A DNA stretch of 64,000 bases from Paenibacillus physcomitrellae (GTDB lineage: Bacteria; Bacillota; Bacilli; Paenibacillales; Paenibacillaceae), in contig NZ_CP022584.1 in NCBI RefSeq assembly GCF_002240225.1, positions 1,178,001 to 1,242,000 of the forward strand. The letters run 5' to 3'. Of this stretch, positions 1 to 6,359 are shown piece after piece; the first letter of the stretch is position 1; each line of letters starts with the position of its first letter. Position numbers and translations under genes: made by a program. Under the pieces are notes generated by a model, which ran no database searches, was not told where the DNA came from, and saw only the letters and a program-made list of their open reading frames with translations.

Positions 1-11
1 CTGTACATCAA
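1..11 (-). other. Probable translation start of a gene leaving the window
   Basis: On the minus strand a good Shine-Dalgarno (AAGGAGAG, about positions 20-27) is followed by TTG at 11-9 and ATG at 8-6, after which the sequence runs off the window. Only two or three codons are visible, so the product cannot be named. Its place just downstream of prsW is where Bacillus subtilis has sleB, but nothing in these few bases tests that. Confidence 0.3.
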
Positions 12-93
12 CTATTCGCTCTCCTTTCTTCAATTAACTGCCATTAGTTTGACAAGAAGAAAGGGACTTTATGCATGCTTTTTTGATCCGTTC

Positions 94-243
94 CTAGATT
101 GGAATTTCTTCGATTTCAAATGCTTCCGTATTATCGCAAATACACTGCTTAAACCCGGTCTCCAGTTTGCCCCGTTCTTTCCGGGCTCTTAAAATGAACC
201 GTTCTCCACAGCTTTTGCACGTGATTGTGACTTTTACCCGCAT
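94..243 (-). CDS. Small zinc-ribbon-like protein, 49 aa, unknown function
   Basis: A 49-residue protein beginning MRVKVTITCKSC. It carries a CKSC pair near residues 9-12 and a CIC motif near residue 35, separated by a basic stretch (RARKERGK), which suggests a small metal-binding zinc ribbon. The ATG at 243 is chosen because AGGGAAAGG lies about 9 bases upstream; another ATG nine bases earlier would overlap that ribosome binding site. It follows prsW by about 70 bases and could be cotranscribed with it. I do not recognise a named family. The acidic tail (EAFEIEEIPI) is unremarkable. Confidence 0.6.
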   Translation of the reverse strand: MRVKVTITCKSCGERFILRARKERGKLETGFKQCICDNTEAFEIEEIPI

Positions 244-314
244 AAAAAACATCCTTTCCCTGAGATTTCCGTTTGACGGTGCTATCAGGTATAGGATGCC
301 CATTTTATGGATAT

Positions 315-1004
315 TTAGTCTCTTGAACTGGCCTCCATCGGCCGGAACGGCGAGCGGCTGTTGGCCCTTGTTATCTTGCCAAGCCCCCCATACCATAGGA
401 AAGCCATCAAAGGGACGATGTACCAAAGCCAGTACTCCGAAATGTTGCCAAGAACCCAATCATATATGCCATGCCAAAACACGGGGAGAAGCAGTGAAAA
501 CAATAAATAACGTCCCGTTTTGTTCCCATTTGAGAACTTGGCGCGGCCCAGATAGTAACCCATAATGACCCCAAACATCGCATGTCCGGAAACCGGAAGC
601 AGCGCGCGGATCAGCAGCGAACCAATGGCCGCCTCATGAGTTAAACCAAAGAGCACGTTCTCAATCGTAGCAAAACCGAGGGAAACGGCGGTTGCATAAA
701 CAATTCCGTCATAAGGCTCGTCGAATTCCGTATGGTTGTAGATCATATGATAAAGCACAAACCATTTGACGAGTTCTTCAATGCCCGCCGAGATCAGAAA
801 AGAATAAACAAACGAATTATTTCCAAGCCATATAATAAGACCCCGCTGCAGAATCATGATCGGGAAAACAATCAGAAATCCGACCAGAAATATCTTAATC
901 ACCATATGCAGCGGTTCTGTATCATATTTATCCTTCAAGTAAAAATAGGTCAGCAGCGCAAGACCAGGAGCGAGCGCAGCCGTACCAATTGAAAACCACA
1001 GCAA
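315..1004 (-). CDS. prsW: PrsW-type intramembrane metalloprotease
   Basis: A polytopic membrane protein of 229 aa with about eight hydrophobic segments. It shows the PrsW signature residues: EELVK at 76-80, an FATIENV segment at 111-117, SGHA with His141 and a WHGIYD segment with His178. In B. subtilis PrsW makes the first cut of the anti-sigma factor RsiW and so releases sigma-W in envelope stress; the substrate here is not visible. The TTG start at 1004 has AAGGAGGAG seven bases upstream. In B. subtilis prsW and ypbH also lie in the same neighbourhood. The family call is secure; the anti-sigma target is inferred from the family. Confidence 0.92.
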   Translation of the reverse strand: MLWFSIGTAALAPGLALLTYFYLKDKYDTEPLHMVIKIFLVGFLIVFPIMILQRGLIIWLGNNSFVYSFLISAGIEELVKWFVLYHMIYNHTEFDEPYDGIVYATAVSLGFATIENVLFGLTHEAAIGSLLIRALLPVSGHAMFGVIMGYYLGRAKFSNGNKTGRYLLFSLLLPVFWHGIYDWVLGNISEYWLWYIVPLMAFLWYGGLGKITRANSRSPFRPMEASSRD

Positions 1005-1089
1005 ACGTCATCTCCTCCTTCCGGTTTACGCCGCGGCGTTAAAAATAATTACGATTAAAATTATTAAAACTAAAATAATTATGATTACA

Positions 1090-1129
1090 ATAAGAAAGGT
1101 CCGCATCGCCTTGTAGGAAGACGCGGACC
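1090..1129 (-). terminator. Intrinsic terminator of the mecA/ypbH gene
   Basis: On the minus strand a 10-bp stem (GGTCCGCGTC pairing GATGCGGACC, with one G-T pair) and a 12-base loop are followed by TTTCTTATTG. It lies 19 bases past the mecA/ypbH stop codon. Confidence 0.8.
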
Positions 1130-1147
1130 CCTGAACCTGCCCGATTG

Positions 1148-1765
1148 TCAGGACTGGCGTTTGAAATGAGATACGATTGTTTGAATAGCATTCTCTTCCA
1201 TAACGACCTTGCCGTATTCATCAAGAACTGCCGGAGTCACAGAGGTTGCTTCTCCATACTCAGCCAAAACTGCAATGAGCAGCTGCTGTTTGGCTTCTTC
1301 GACGTCTTCAGGTTCCAGGTACAGAACCCATTTCCCTTTATAGTTATACAGCCTTCCGGCTCCGGTAAGTGAATGGTTTAGTACATGAGCAGCTTCGATA
1401 AGCACTTCAAAGTCGCTAAAGGCATACACAATGGAATCGCTAAGTTCAAGCGTAACTTCCATCTCGTATACGTCGTCCGCCATCTCGTCCTCGCTCATAG
1501 AACTGAACGGATGACTGCGATCATATTTGCCTCGCGTCACGATGACGACCATCCCTTGCGCAGGGAGTGCGAAAACTTCAACAGCTAGCGGTCCTGTAGC
1601 ATCAAAGCCCAATTCATTATAAGCTTGATCCATCATTTCCGTAAATAGATCCTGGACTTTGGGAATTTCCTGCCACATATCCTCTTTCTGTATTCCGCGT
1701 TCGCTAAGGTCATCAAAAGTGAGGAAAATCCGTATCTTATCCTGGCCCAAACGTTCTATTTTCAT
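1148..1765 (-). CDS. mecA: MecA/YpbH-family ClpC adaptor protein
   Basis: A 205-aa protein that begins MKIERLGQDKIRIFLTFDDL, the typical N-terminal substrate-binding part of MecA. After an acidic linker near residues 85-105 comes the C-terminal ClpC-binding half (residues about 110-205). MecA proteins hand substrates such as ComK to the ClpCP protease and help ClpC assemble. The ATG has GAGGAGG seven bases upstream. Bacillus has two paralogues, MecA and YpbH. The position next to prsW and a ypbD-like protease matches the ypbH locus, so this may be the YpbH-type member; sequence alone does not let me separate the two. Confidence 0.88.
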   Translation of the reverse strand: MKIERLGQDKIRIFLTFDDLSERGIQKEDMWQEIPKVQDLFTEMMDQAYNELGFDATGPLAVEVFALPAQGMVVIVTRGKYDRSHPFSSMSEDEMADDVYEMEVTLELSDSIVYAFSDFEVLIEAAHVLNHSLTGAGRLYNYKGKWVLYLEPEDVEEAKQQLLIAVLAEYGEATSVTPAVLDEYGKVVMEENAIQTIVSHFKRQS

Positions 1766-1889
1766 ACAGGATCCTCCTCTCCAATCCGTGTTACAACAGA
1801 TTATGAAGCACTCAGCAATGTGTGCTGGAAATGGTTCTATGTAATTATGTTATCATTTATTTCACTCAATTGCACGCAATAAAATAGTT

Positions 1890-1935
1890 AAAAAAAAGAA
1901 TCATTTCCCTGGTATAGACCAGAAGAAATGATTCT
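1890..1935 (-). terminator. Strong intrinsic terminator downstream of the 115-aa gene
   Basis: On the minus strand an 11-bp stem (AGAATCATTTC with GAAATGATTCT) and an inner CTGGT/ACCAG extension are followed by eight T residues. It closes the transcription unit ending at 1951. Confidence 0.88.
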
Positions 1936-1950
1936 ATATACCGCTTTTTA

Positions 1951-2298
1951 TTACAAACCAGGAATAATCGTATTTGTCTCTTTCATGATGAGTTCGACTT
2001 CGCGGCGTACGTCAGGGTTGCCTTTAATAAAGTCCTTAATCGTTTTGAGATTCGATTCCTTCTGCTCCGCCTTATGAACCGGATTTACGCTTTGTTTATC
2101 CGTTTTGATACTGTTGGCAAGGCTCCCGGAATCCATGCCGTTAAAGGTGCCGTTGCTTTTGTTTTTGGCCAGATTGGCAAAGCTGATCATCGAACCAGCG
2201 CCGGATGCGGCGGACATCAAACCTTTTCTTTTTCTGGAAGCCCAAACAACGCCGGCCGCCCCTAAAGCTACGCCCATTAGAAATGAAGAAGTTTTCAC
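1951..2298 (-). CDS. Small membrane-anchored protein, YtxH-like architecture, unknown function
   Basis: A 115-aa protein with an N-terminal hydrophobic, glycine-rich segment (residues about 5-20, SSFLMGVALGAAGVVWASRK) followed by a basic stop-transfer patch (RKRK). The rest is a hydrophilic, mostly helical tail. This layout resembles small YtxH-type or DUF3918-type proteins, but I cannot assign it. The start is GTG with AAAGGAGG nine bases upstream. It lies downstream of the 203-aa TM-anchored gene with a 123-base gap and ends in a strong terminator. No catalytic motif is visible. Confidence 0.7.
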   Translation of the reverse strand: MKTSSFLMGVALGAAGVVWASRKRKGLMSAASGAGSMISFANLAKNKSNGTFNGMDSGSLANSIKTDKQSVNPVHKAEQKESNLKTIKDFIKGNPDVRREVELIMKETNTIIPGL

Positions 2299-2421
2299 TT
2301 GCGGATGCCTCCTTTAGATTAAGATCACAAGTATTGTTGCCGCCGCGCAGCCGTCTCATGCGGCATAAATACAGGAAATCCCCTTCGTCAGGAAAGCTTG
2401 TCCACAACCAGCCAGATAGGC

Positions 2422-3033
2422 TTATTTGCCTTGTTTGACGGCCCATGGGGAAGCATGGAACCCCCACCACAGCAGCCAGATCGTTAATCCGATAAAAATC
2501 ACCAGAAGCACATTAAAAAACCACCTCGTCCACTTCACTCGATTCGAGGGATAAGTTTCTGTGCGCGAAGGTGTAAGCTCTTGTTCCGGCAGATCTATGT
2601 TGTCTTTGATGATTTTCTCCGCCCTGCCTTTACGTCCTGCGGGGATTGAATCCGGCTCGGCCCCTCTCTCAACTGAGCGGTTTATGGCCGTCTGCGGAGT
2701 GTGCAGCGTTCTGGACGATTTGGACGATCCGGACGCTGTTGACGATTTGGACAGTTTGGGGGGTGTTGACTGAATTGGCTGCTTGGCCGATCTGGACGGT
2801 TCGGCGAAGCTGTGAGCCGAAGCTTTTACGCCTTTTCTCTCACTGTTAACCGTTTTTGCTCCAATAATCTCCCTCGCCGCTGCAGCATTGTAAACAGCTG
2901 TATTCAGCATAACCTCTTCTTCAACCCCTTCGAGCGGGGTTGATCGATGTGATGAGGATCTCGTCCGTTTTTGTTCAGTCTTACCGGCGTGTCTTTTGCC
3001 TAACCTTTCCACTCTGCTTAATCTTTGATTCAT
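2422..3033 (-). CDS. Basic, low-complexity protein with one C-terminal membrane segment, unknown function
   Basis: A 203-aa protein. Residues 1-160 are highly charged and rich in Ser, Lys, Arg and Thr with no clear fold. Residues about 168-190 form one strongly hydrophobic segment (FFNVLLVIFIGLTIWLLWWG), leaving a short C-terminal end outside. The ATG at 3033 is chosen because GGAGGG stands just upstream, and it overlaps the stop of the preceding CPBP gene as ATGA, so the two are translationally coupled. Its position after a ypbD-like gene recalls ypbE of B. subtilis, but no LysM domain is visible here. Confidence 0.7.
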   Translation of the reverse strand: MNQRLSRVERLGKRHAGKTEQKRTRSSSHRSTPLEGVEEEVMLNTAVYNAAAAREIIGAKTVNSERKGVKASAHSFAEPSRSAKQPIQSTPPKLSKSSTASGSSKSSRTLHTPQTAINRSVERGAEPDSIPAGRKGRAEKIIKDNIDLPEQELTPSRTETYPSNRVKWTRWFFNVLLVIFIGLTIWLLWWGFHASPWAVKQGK

Positions 3034-3626
3034 GGTTCCCTCCGAAACCGGATCACAAGTCCGGAAATCAGGTCGATCAGAAAATGACACAAAATCGGCG
3101 CCCAAAGGGTCCCTGAAGCCAAATAAATGTATCCAAGGCCATAACTGCTCGCAAATACCCACGCCGTAGGGATCCAGTGCCGCAAATAACGAACATGAAT
3201 GACCGCAAACAAAATGCTGGTCCAGTAAGGGCCTATAGAATGCTGAATCGCTCCGCGGAACAGCATTTCCTCACAAATGGCTACGATCACAGCAATGATA
3301 ATAATGTGCCAGACCGGCCGTTTTCGAAACAGCATTTCATTTATGCCGCCGTCATCCATGGTGCTTTCCGAAATGACCCTAGATAAAACCAAATCGACGA
3401 CAAAAGCAACTCCGGCTAATCCCAGCCCCCACCAGACAAAATCAAGGTCAGACGGGATCCTTAAAAGCTTCAGCGGATTACGCCATTGAAACAGCATAAT
3501 AATCAGACTTAGAACTAATGTAAGTCCCTGGGTGAAATATAAATTGATCAATAAGAGCCGATCGTTTAATTCTTCAGGCTTTACCCGTCTTAATTTGATT
3601 TTTTCTAATTTTTTTCTCATCCACAT
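3030..3626 (-). CDS. CPBP-family intramembrane protease (YpbD-like)
   Basis: A 198-aa membrane protein with about six hydrophobic segments. It has the CPBP (Abi/CAAX protease) motifs: EEMLFRG at 119-125, a histidine at 144 (AVIHVRY) and a C-terminal HFLID with His181. Family members are glutamic intramembrane endopeptidases acting on prenylated proteins or bacteriocin-related targets; the substrate here is unknown. The start ATG at 3626 has only a weak ribosome binding site, and an in-frame ATG two codons later (3620) is possible. It is the first gene of a two-gene overlapping unit. The locus parallels ypbD of B. subtilis. Confidence 0.85.
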   Translation of the reverse strand: MWMRKKLEKIKLRRVKPEELNDRLLLINLYFTQGLTLVLSLIIMLFQWRNPLKLLRIPSDLDFVWWGLGLAGVAFVVDLVLSRVISESTMDDGGINEMLFRKRPVWHIIIIAVIVAICEEMLFRGAIQHSIGPYWTSILFAVIHVRYLRHWIPTAWVFASSYGLGYIYLASGTLWAPILCHFLIDLISGLVIRFRREP

Positions 3627-3769
3627 ACCGCTTTTCTTCAGAGATTGTCTTTATGGTGTCCTTCATAAAATCATAACCGATTGGGACAGCCATGTTCAAG
3701 GCGCCACAAGAAGTAAAATTCATCTGTCTTGACCGGATGAAAAGACCCGAATATCCCCAAATTGCGGTA

Positions 3770-3798
3770 TTGACAGTCTTTACTTGCCATGTTACATT
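3770..3798 (+). promoter_or_regulatory. Sigma-A promoter of the serA leader
   Basis: TTGACA at 3770-3775, a 17-base spacer and TACATT at 3793-3798. Transcription would start near 3805, at the beginning of the T-box leader. Confidence 0.75.
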
Positions 3799-3805
3799 AT
3801 GAAAA

Positions 3806-4070
3806 ATCAATCGATAACACGTTGATGGAGAAAGGTCGATTTTGAGCTTTCAGAGAGCCGGTGGTCGCTGCGAACCGGCAGCTTGGGAATCCAAACCTAG
3901 CCCTCCAGAGTGCTGTGCTGAAGCTTCAGTAGGCCGGCCGGTTGAAATCCGTTATCATTTCTGTCGCAAGACATGGAGGCCGGATCTGCAAAGATACGGC
4001 GAATAAGGGTGGCACCACGAACAGTCTCGTCCCTTACTACGGTGGTAGTATGCGGATTGGGGCTTTTTTT
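3806..4070 (+). promoter_or_regulatory. T-box leader riboswitch upstream of serA, probably reading tRNA-Ser
   Basis: The hallmark T-box sequence AGGGTGGCACCACGA lies at 4006-4020, preceded by a stem I region with the AGAGAG/GGTCGCTGCGAACC distal elements (3852-3876). Downstream, CCC-TTACTAC (4031-4040) can pair with GTAGTA (4045-4050) and GGGG (4059-4062), followed by seven T residues: the competing terminator. In the 3' arm of stem I the sequence GAA-TCC-A puts a likely specifier codon TCC (Ser) at 3890-3892, which fits a serine biosynthesis gene. The T-box call is firm; the specifier position was assigned by eye. Confidence 0.88.
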
Positions 4071-4173
4071 ATTGTTGTTGTTATTTACCGTAGGACAGCA
4101 GGCCTAAAGAGCCTGTTGAAGTCCCTATTCGCACGCATCCTTTGTCGCGGCAATTCAGCACTTCTCTAAAGCG

Positions 4174-4297
4174 TGCTTCCGAAGTAAGTTTTGTCGATGC
4201 TTACCAAGGAGCTTATGCTATACAAAACTTTAAGCTCATGCTTCCGAAGTAAGTTTTGTCGTTGCTTATCAGGAGGCTTATGCTATACAAAACTTTT
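4174..4297 (+). repeat. Two tandem copies of a 59-bp element between T-box and serA
   Basis: Copies lie at 4174-4232 and 4239-4297, period 65, with about six mismatches. Each begins TGCTTCCGAAGTAAGTTTTG. Each holds inverted arms AAGTTTTGT and ACAAAACTT (4186-4194/4222-4230 and 4251-4259/4287-4295), so each can form a hairpin. The second copy abuts the serA Shine-Dalgarno sequence. This looks like a dispersed or duplicated small repeat; its family is not known to me. Confidence 0.8.
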
Positions 4298-4310
4298 AGG
4301 AGGTCAAAAC

Positions 4311-5897
4311 ATGTTTAAAGTGTTAGTGTCGGATCCGATCAGCGATTTGGGAATTCAGCAGCTTGTGGATGCCGAGGATGTTACTGTAGATCGGGTAACC
4401 GGTCTGAATGAAGCCGAACTTATTGCCATTATTCCGCAGTACGATGCCCTGCTTGTCCGCAGTCAGACCAAGGTGACCCCAGCTATTATGAAAGCCGGTG
4501 AACGCCTCAAAGTGATCGGCAGAGCCGGTGTTGGCGTTGACAACATTGACCTGGAAGCCGCCACTCAGTCCGGCATTATCGTTATTAATGCGCCGGACGG
4601 CAACACGATTACAACATGTGAGCATGCTTTTGCCATGATGATGGCGTTAGCCCGCCATATCCCGCAGGCATATGCTAAAACGATCAGCGGACAATGGGAC
4701 CGCAAATTCCTAGGCGTTGAGCTCCGCAACAAGAAGCTGGGCGTCCTGGGTATGGGCCGCATCGGCAGTGAAGTCGCCAAACGGGCCAAAGCTTTCGGCA
4801 TGGACATTTTGGGGTATGACCCCTTCCTGACGGAAGACCGCGCCGAGAAAATGGGCGTCCAGCTTGCTACCGTGGACTACATCGTACGTCATGCCGATTT
4901 TATTACGGTTCATACGCCGCTCACTCCGGAAACCAAACACATGATTGCTTCTCCGCAGTTTGAAGTGATGAAAAAAGGAATGCGGATCATCAACTGTGCC
5001 CGCGGCGGGATTATCGATGAGAAAGCGCTGATCGAAGCTATCGATCAAGGTATTGTCGCCGGTGCTGCCTTCGACGTATTCGAGCAGGAGCCGCCTCAGT
5101 CGGATCATCCTTTCCTGAACCACCCGAACGTTATCGTAACGCCTCACCTTGGGGCCTCGACCGTGGAAGCACAAGAAAATGTTGCAATCGACGTATCGGA
5201 ACAGGTGCTGCACATCCTTCGTGACGAACCTTTCAAAAATGCGGTGAACATGCCGCCTGTGGCCGCAAGCGTCATGAACAAACTCCAGCCCTACTTCGGT
5301 CTTGGAGAGAAAATCGGCTCGATCGCTGCACAAATCAATCAAGCTGCCATTAAAGGCATTCAAATTGACTACGCTGGCGATTTGTCCGAGGTCGATACGC
5401 AGCCGCTGACCCGTTATATTCTAAAGGGCGTACTAGCGCGCCACTTCGGCAGCGATGTTAACATCGTCAACTCGATGCATTTGGCAAAAACCCGTGATGT
5501 TCATGTGGCCGTCTCCTCTGCTCCGGCACGGAAAGGTTTCATGAATCTGATTACGATTACGCTGCAAACCTCCAGCGGCGATACCCAAATCGCCGGAACT
5601 TTATTGAATGGATACGGAGAACGTATTGTACAAATCAATAAATTCCCGGTTGATATCGCTCCGGAAGGACATCTGATCGTGATCTCCCATAATGACAAAC
5701 CTGGCATTATCGGTAATGTCGGAACGCTGCTTGGCCGCAATGATGTGAACATCGCATCCATGCAGGTTGGCCGTCAAGTTGTCGGCGGGGAAGCTATCAT
5801 GGTGCTGACGGTTGACAAAGCGGTACCTGAATATGTGCTGGATGAGCTGACCAAATTGCCGGAGCTGAAGACCGCCAAGGAAATCGTGCTCGCCTAA
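4311..5897 (+). CDS. serA: D-3-phosphoglycerate dehydrogenase
   Basis: A 528-aa enzyme catalysing the first step of serine synthesis, NAD-dependent oxidation of 3-phosphoglycerate. The N-terminal substrate and NAD-binding domains carry GMGRIGSEVA (Rossmann motif), INCARGG (substrate Arg), FDVFEQEPP (Glu) and VTPHLGAST (catalytic His). An intervening domain follows, then a C-terminal ACT domain (residues about 455-528, starting near VISHNDKPGIIGN), the usual site of serine feedback. The ATG at 4311 has TAGGAGGT seven bases upstream; the reading frame stays open upstream into the repeat, but without support. Regulation by the T-box leader links expression to uncharged tRNA, most likely tRNA-Ser. 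Confidence 0.97.
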   Translation: MFKVLVSDPISDLGIQQLVDAEDVTVDRVTGLNEAELIAIIPQYDALLVRSQTKVTPAIMKAGERLKVIGRAGVGVDNIDLEAATQSGIIVINAPDGNTITTCEHAFAMMMALARHIPQAYAKTISGQWDRKFLGVELRNKKLGVLGMGRIGSEVAKRAKAFGMDILGYDPFLTEDRAEKMGVQLATVDYIVRHADFITVHTPLTPETKHMIASPQFEVMKKGMRIINCARGGIIDEKALIEAIDQGIVAGAAFDVFEQEPPQSDHPFLNHPNVIVTPHLGASTVEAQENVAIDVSEQVLHILRDEPFKNAVNMPPVAASVMNKLQPYFGLGEKIGSIAAQINQAAIKGIQIDYAGDLSEVDTQPLTRYILKGVLARHFGSDVNIVNSMHLAKTRDVHVAVSSAPARKGFMNLITITLQTSSGDTQIAGTLLNGYGERIVQINKFPVDIAPEGHLIVISHNDKPGIIGNVGTLLGRNDVNIASMQVGRQVVGGEAIMVLTVDKAVPEYVLDELTKLPELKTAKEIVLA

Positions 5898-5971
5898 CCA
5901 ACAGGATTTATTCATCAGTCCCGCCAGTTCCGCCCTATTCGACTCAAGTCAAGTTTATACTCTATGCCGAA

Positions 5972-6005
5972 AACGTTCTTCCTCTTTCAGGAAGGACGTT
6001 TTTTA
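5972..6005 (+). terminator. Intrinsic terminator of serA
   Basis: Stem AACGTTCTTCCT / AGGAAGGACGTT with a short loop, then TTTTTATT. It lies about 75 bases after the serA stop. Confidence 0.85.
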
Positions 6006-6008
6006 TTC

Positions 6009-6039
6009 TTGCCATTAACATCACTATATTATAATATTA
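6009..6039 (+). promoter_or_regulatory. Promoter with palindromic operator of the sulfur operon
   Basis: A TTGCCA box (6009-6014) precedes a very AT-rich segment with a perfect 12-bp palindrome ATATTATAATAT at 6026-6037 that overlaps any -10 element. The position suits a repressor site, probably for the ArsR-type protein encoded next; the operator assignment is inference. Confidence 0.45.
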
Positions 6040-6068
6040 CGATATAACGTTTTTGTGAGGTGGTCGAT

Positions 6069-6359
6069 TTGGACAACAATTTTAAACAATATGAGGAAGC
6101 TGCCGAGAAACTTAAAGCGCTCGCCCATCCGGTCAGACTCTGCATCGTAAAGGGACTGATTACTAAAAAACAATGTAATGTTTCTTATATGCAGGACTGT
6201 CTGGGGCTTCCTCAGTCCACAGTATCCCAGCATTTGCAGAAGCTTCGCACACTCGGTATCATCGAAGCCGAACGCAGCGGTCTCGAAATCAATTATTCAA
6301 TTAAAGATCAAACCATGATTCAGCTAATACAAGTATTGTTAGGAGAGGATCAATCATGA
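6069..6359 (+). CDS. ArsR/SmtB-family winged-helix repressor, candidate persulfide sensor
   Basis: A 96-aa regulator with the ArsR winged helix: ALAHPVRL in helix 2 and the recognition helix LPQSTVSQHLQKLRTLGI. It has three cysteines (about residues 25, 36 and 44), the last two flanking the start of the DNA-binding domain. The TTG at 6069 is preferred over a GTG at 6060 because GAGGTGG lies five bases before it. Its stop overlaps the start of the sulfur enzyme gene (ATGA), so they form one operon. By analogy with SqrR/BigR-type ArsR proteins it may sense persulfides through a cysteine pair; that role is inferred from the neighbour, not shown. Confidence 0.85.
   Translation: MDNNFKQYEEAAEKLKALAHPVRLCIVKGLITKKQCNVSYMQDCLGLPQSTVSQHLQKLRTLGIIEAERSGLEINYSIKDQTMIQLIQVLLGEDQS

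Noticed and set aside
4191-4310. N-terminal extension of SerA into the repeat region
   Set aside because: The frame is open but passes through the repeated hairpins; the ATG at 4311 has an ideal ribosome binding site and gives the family N terminus.
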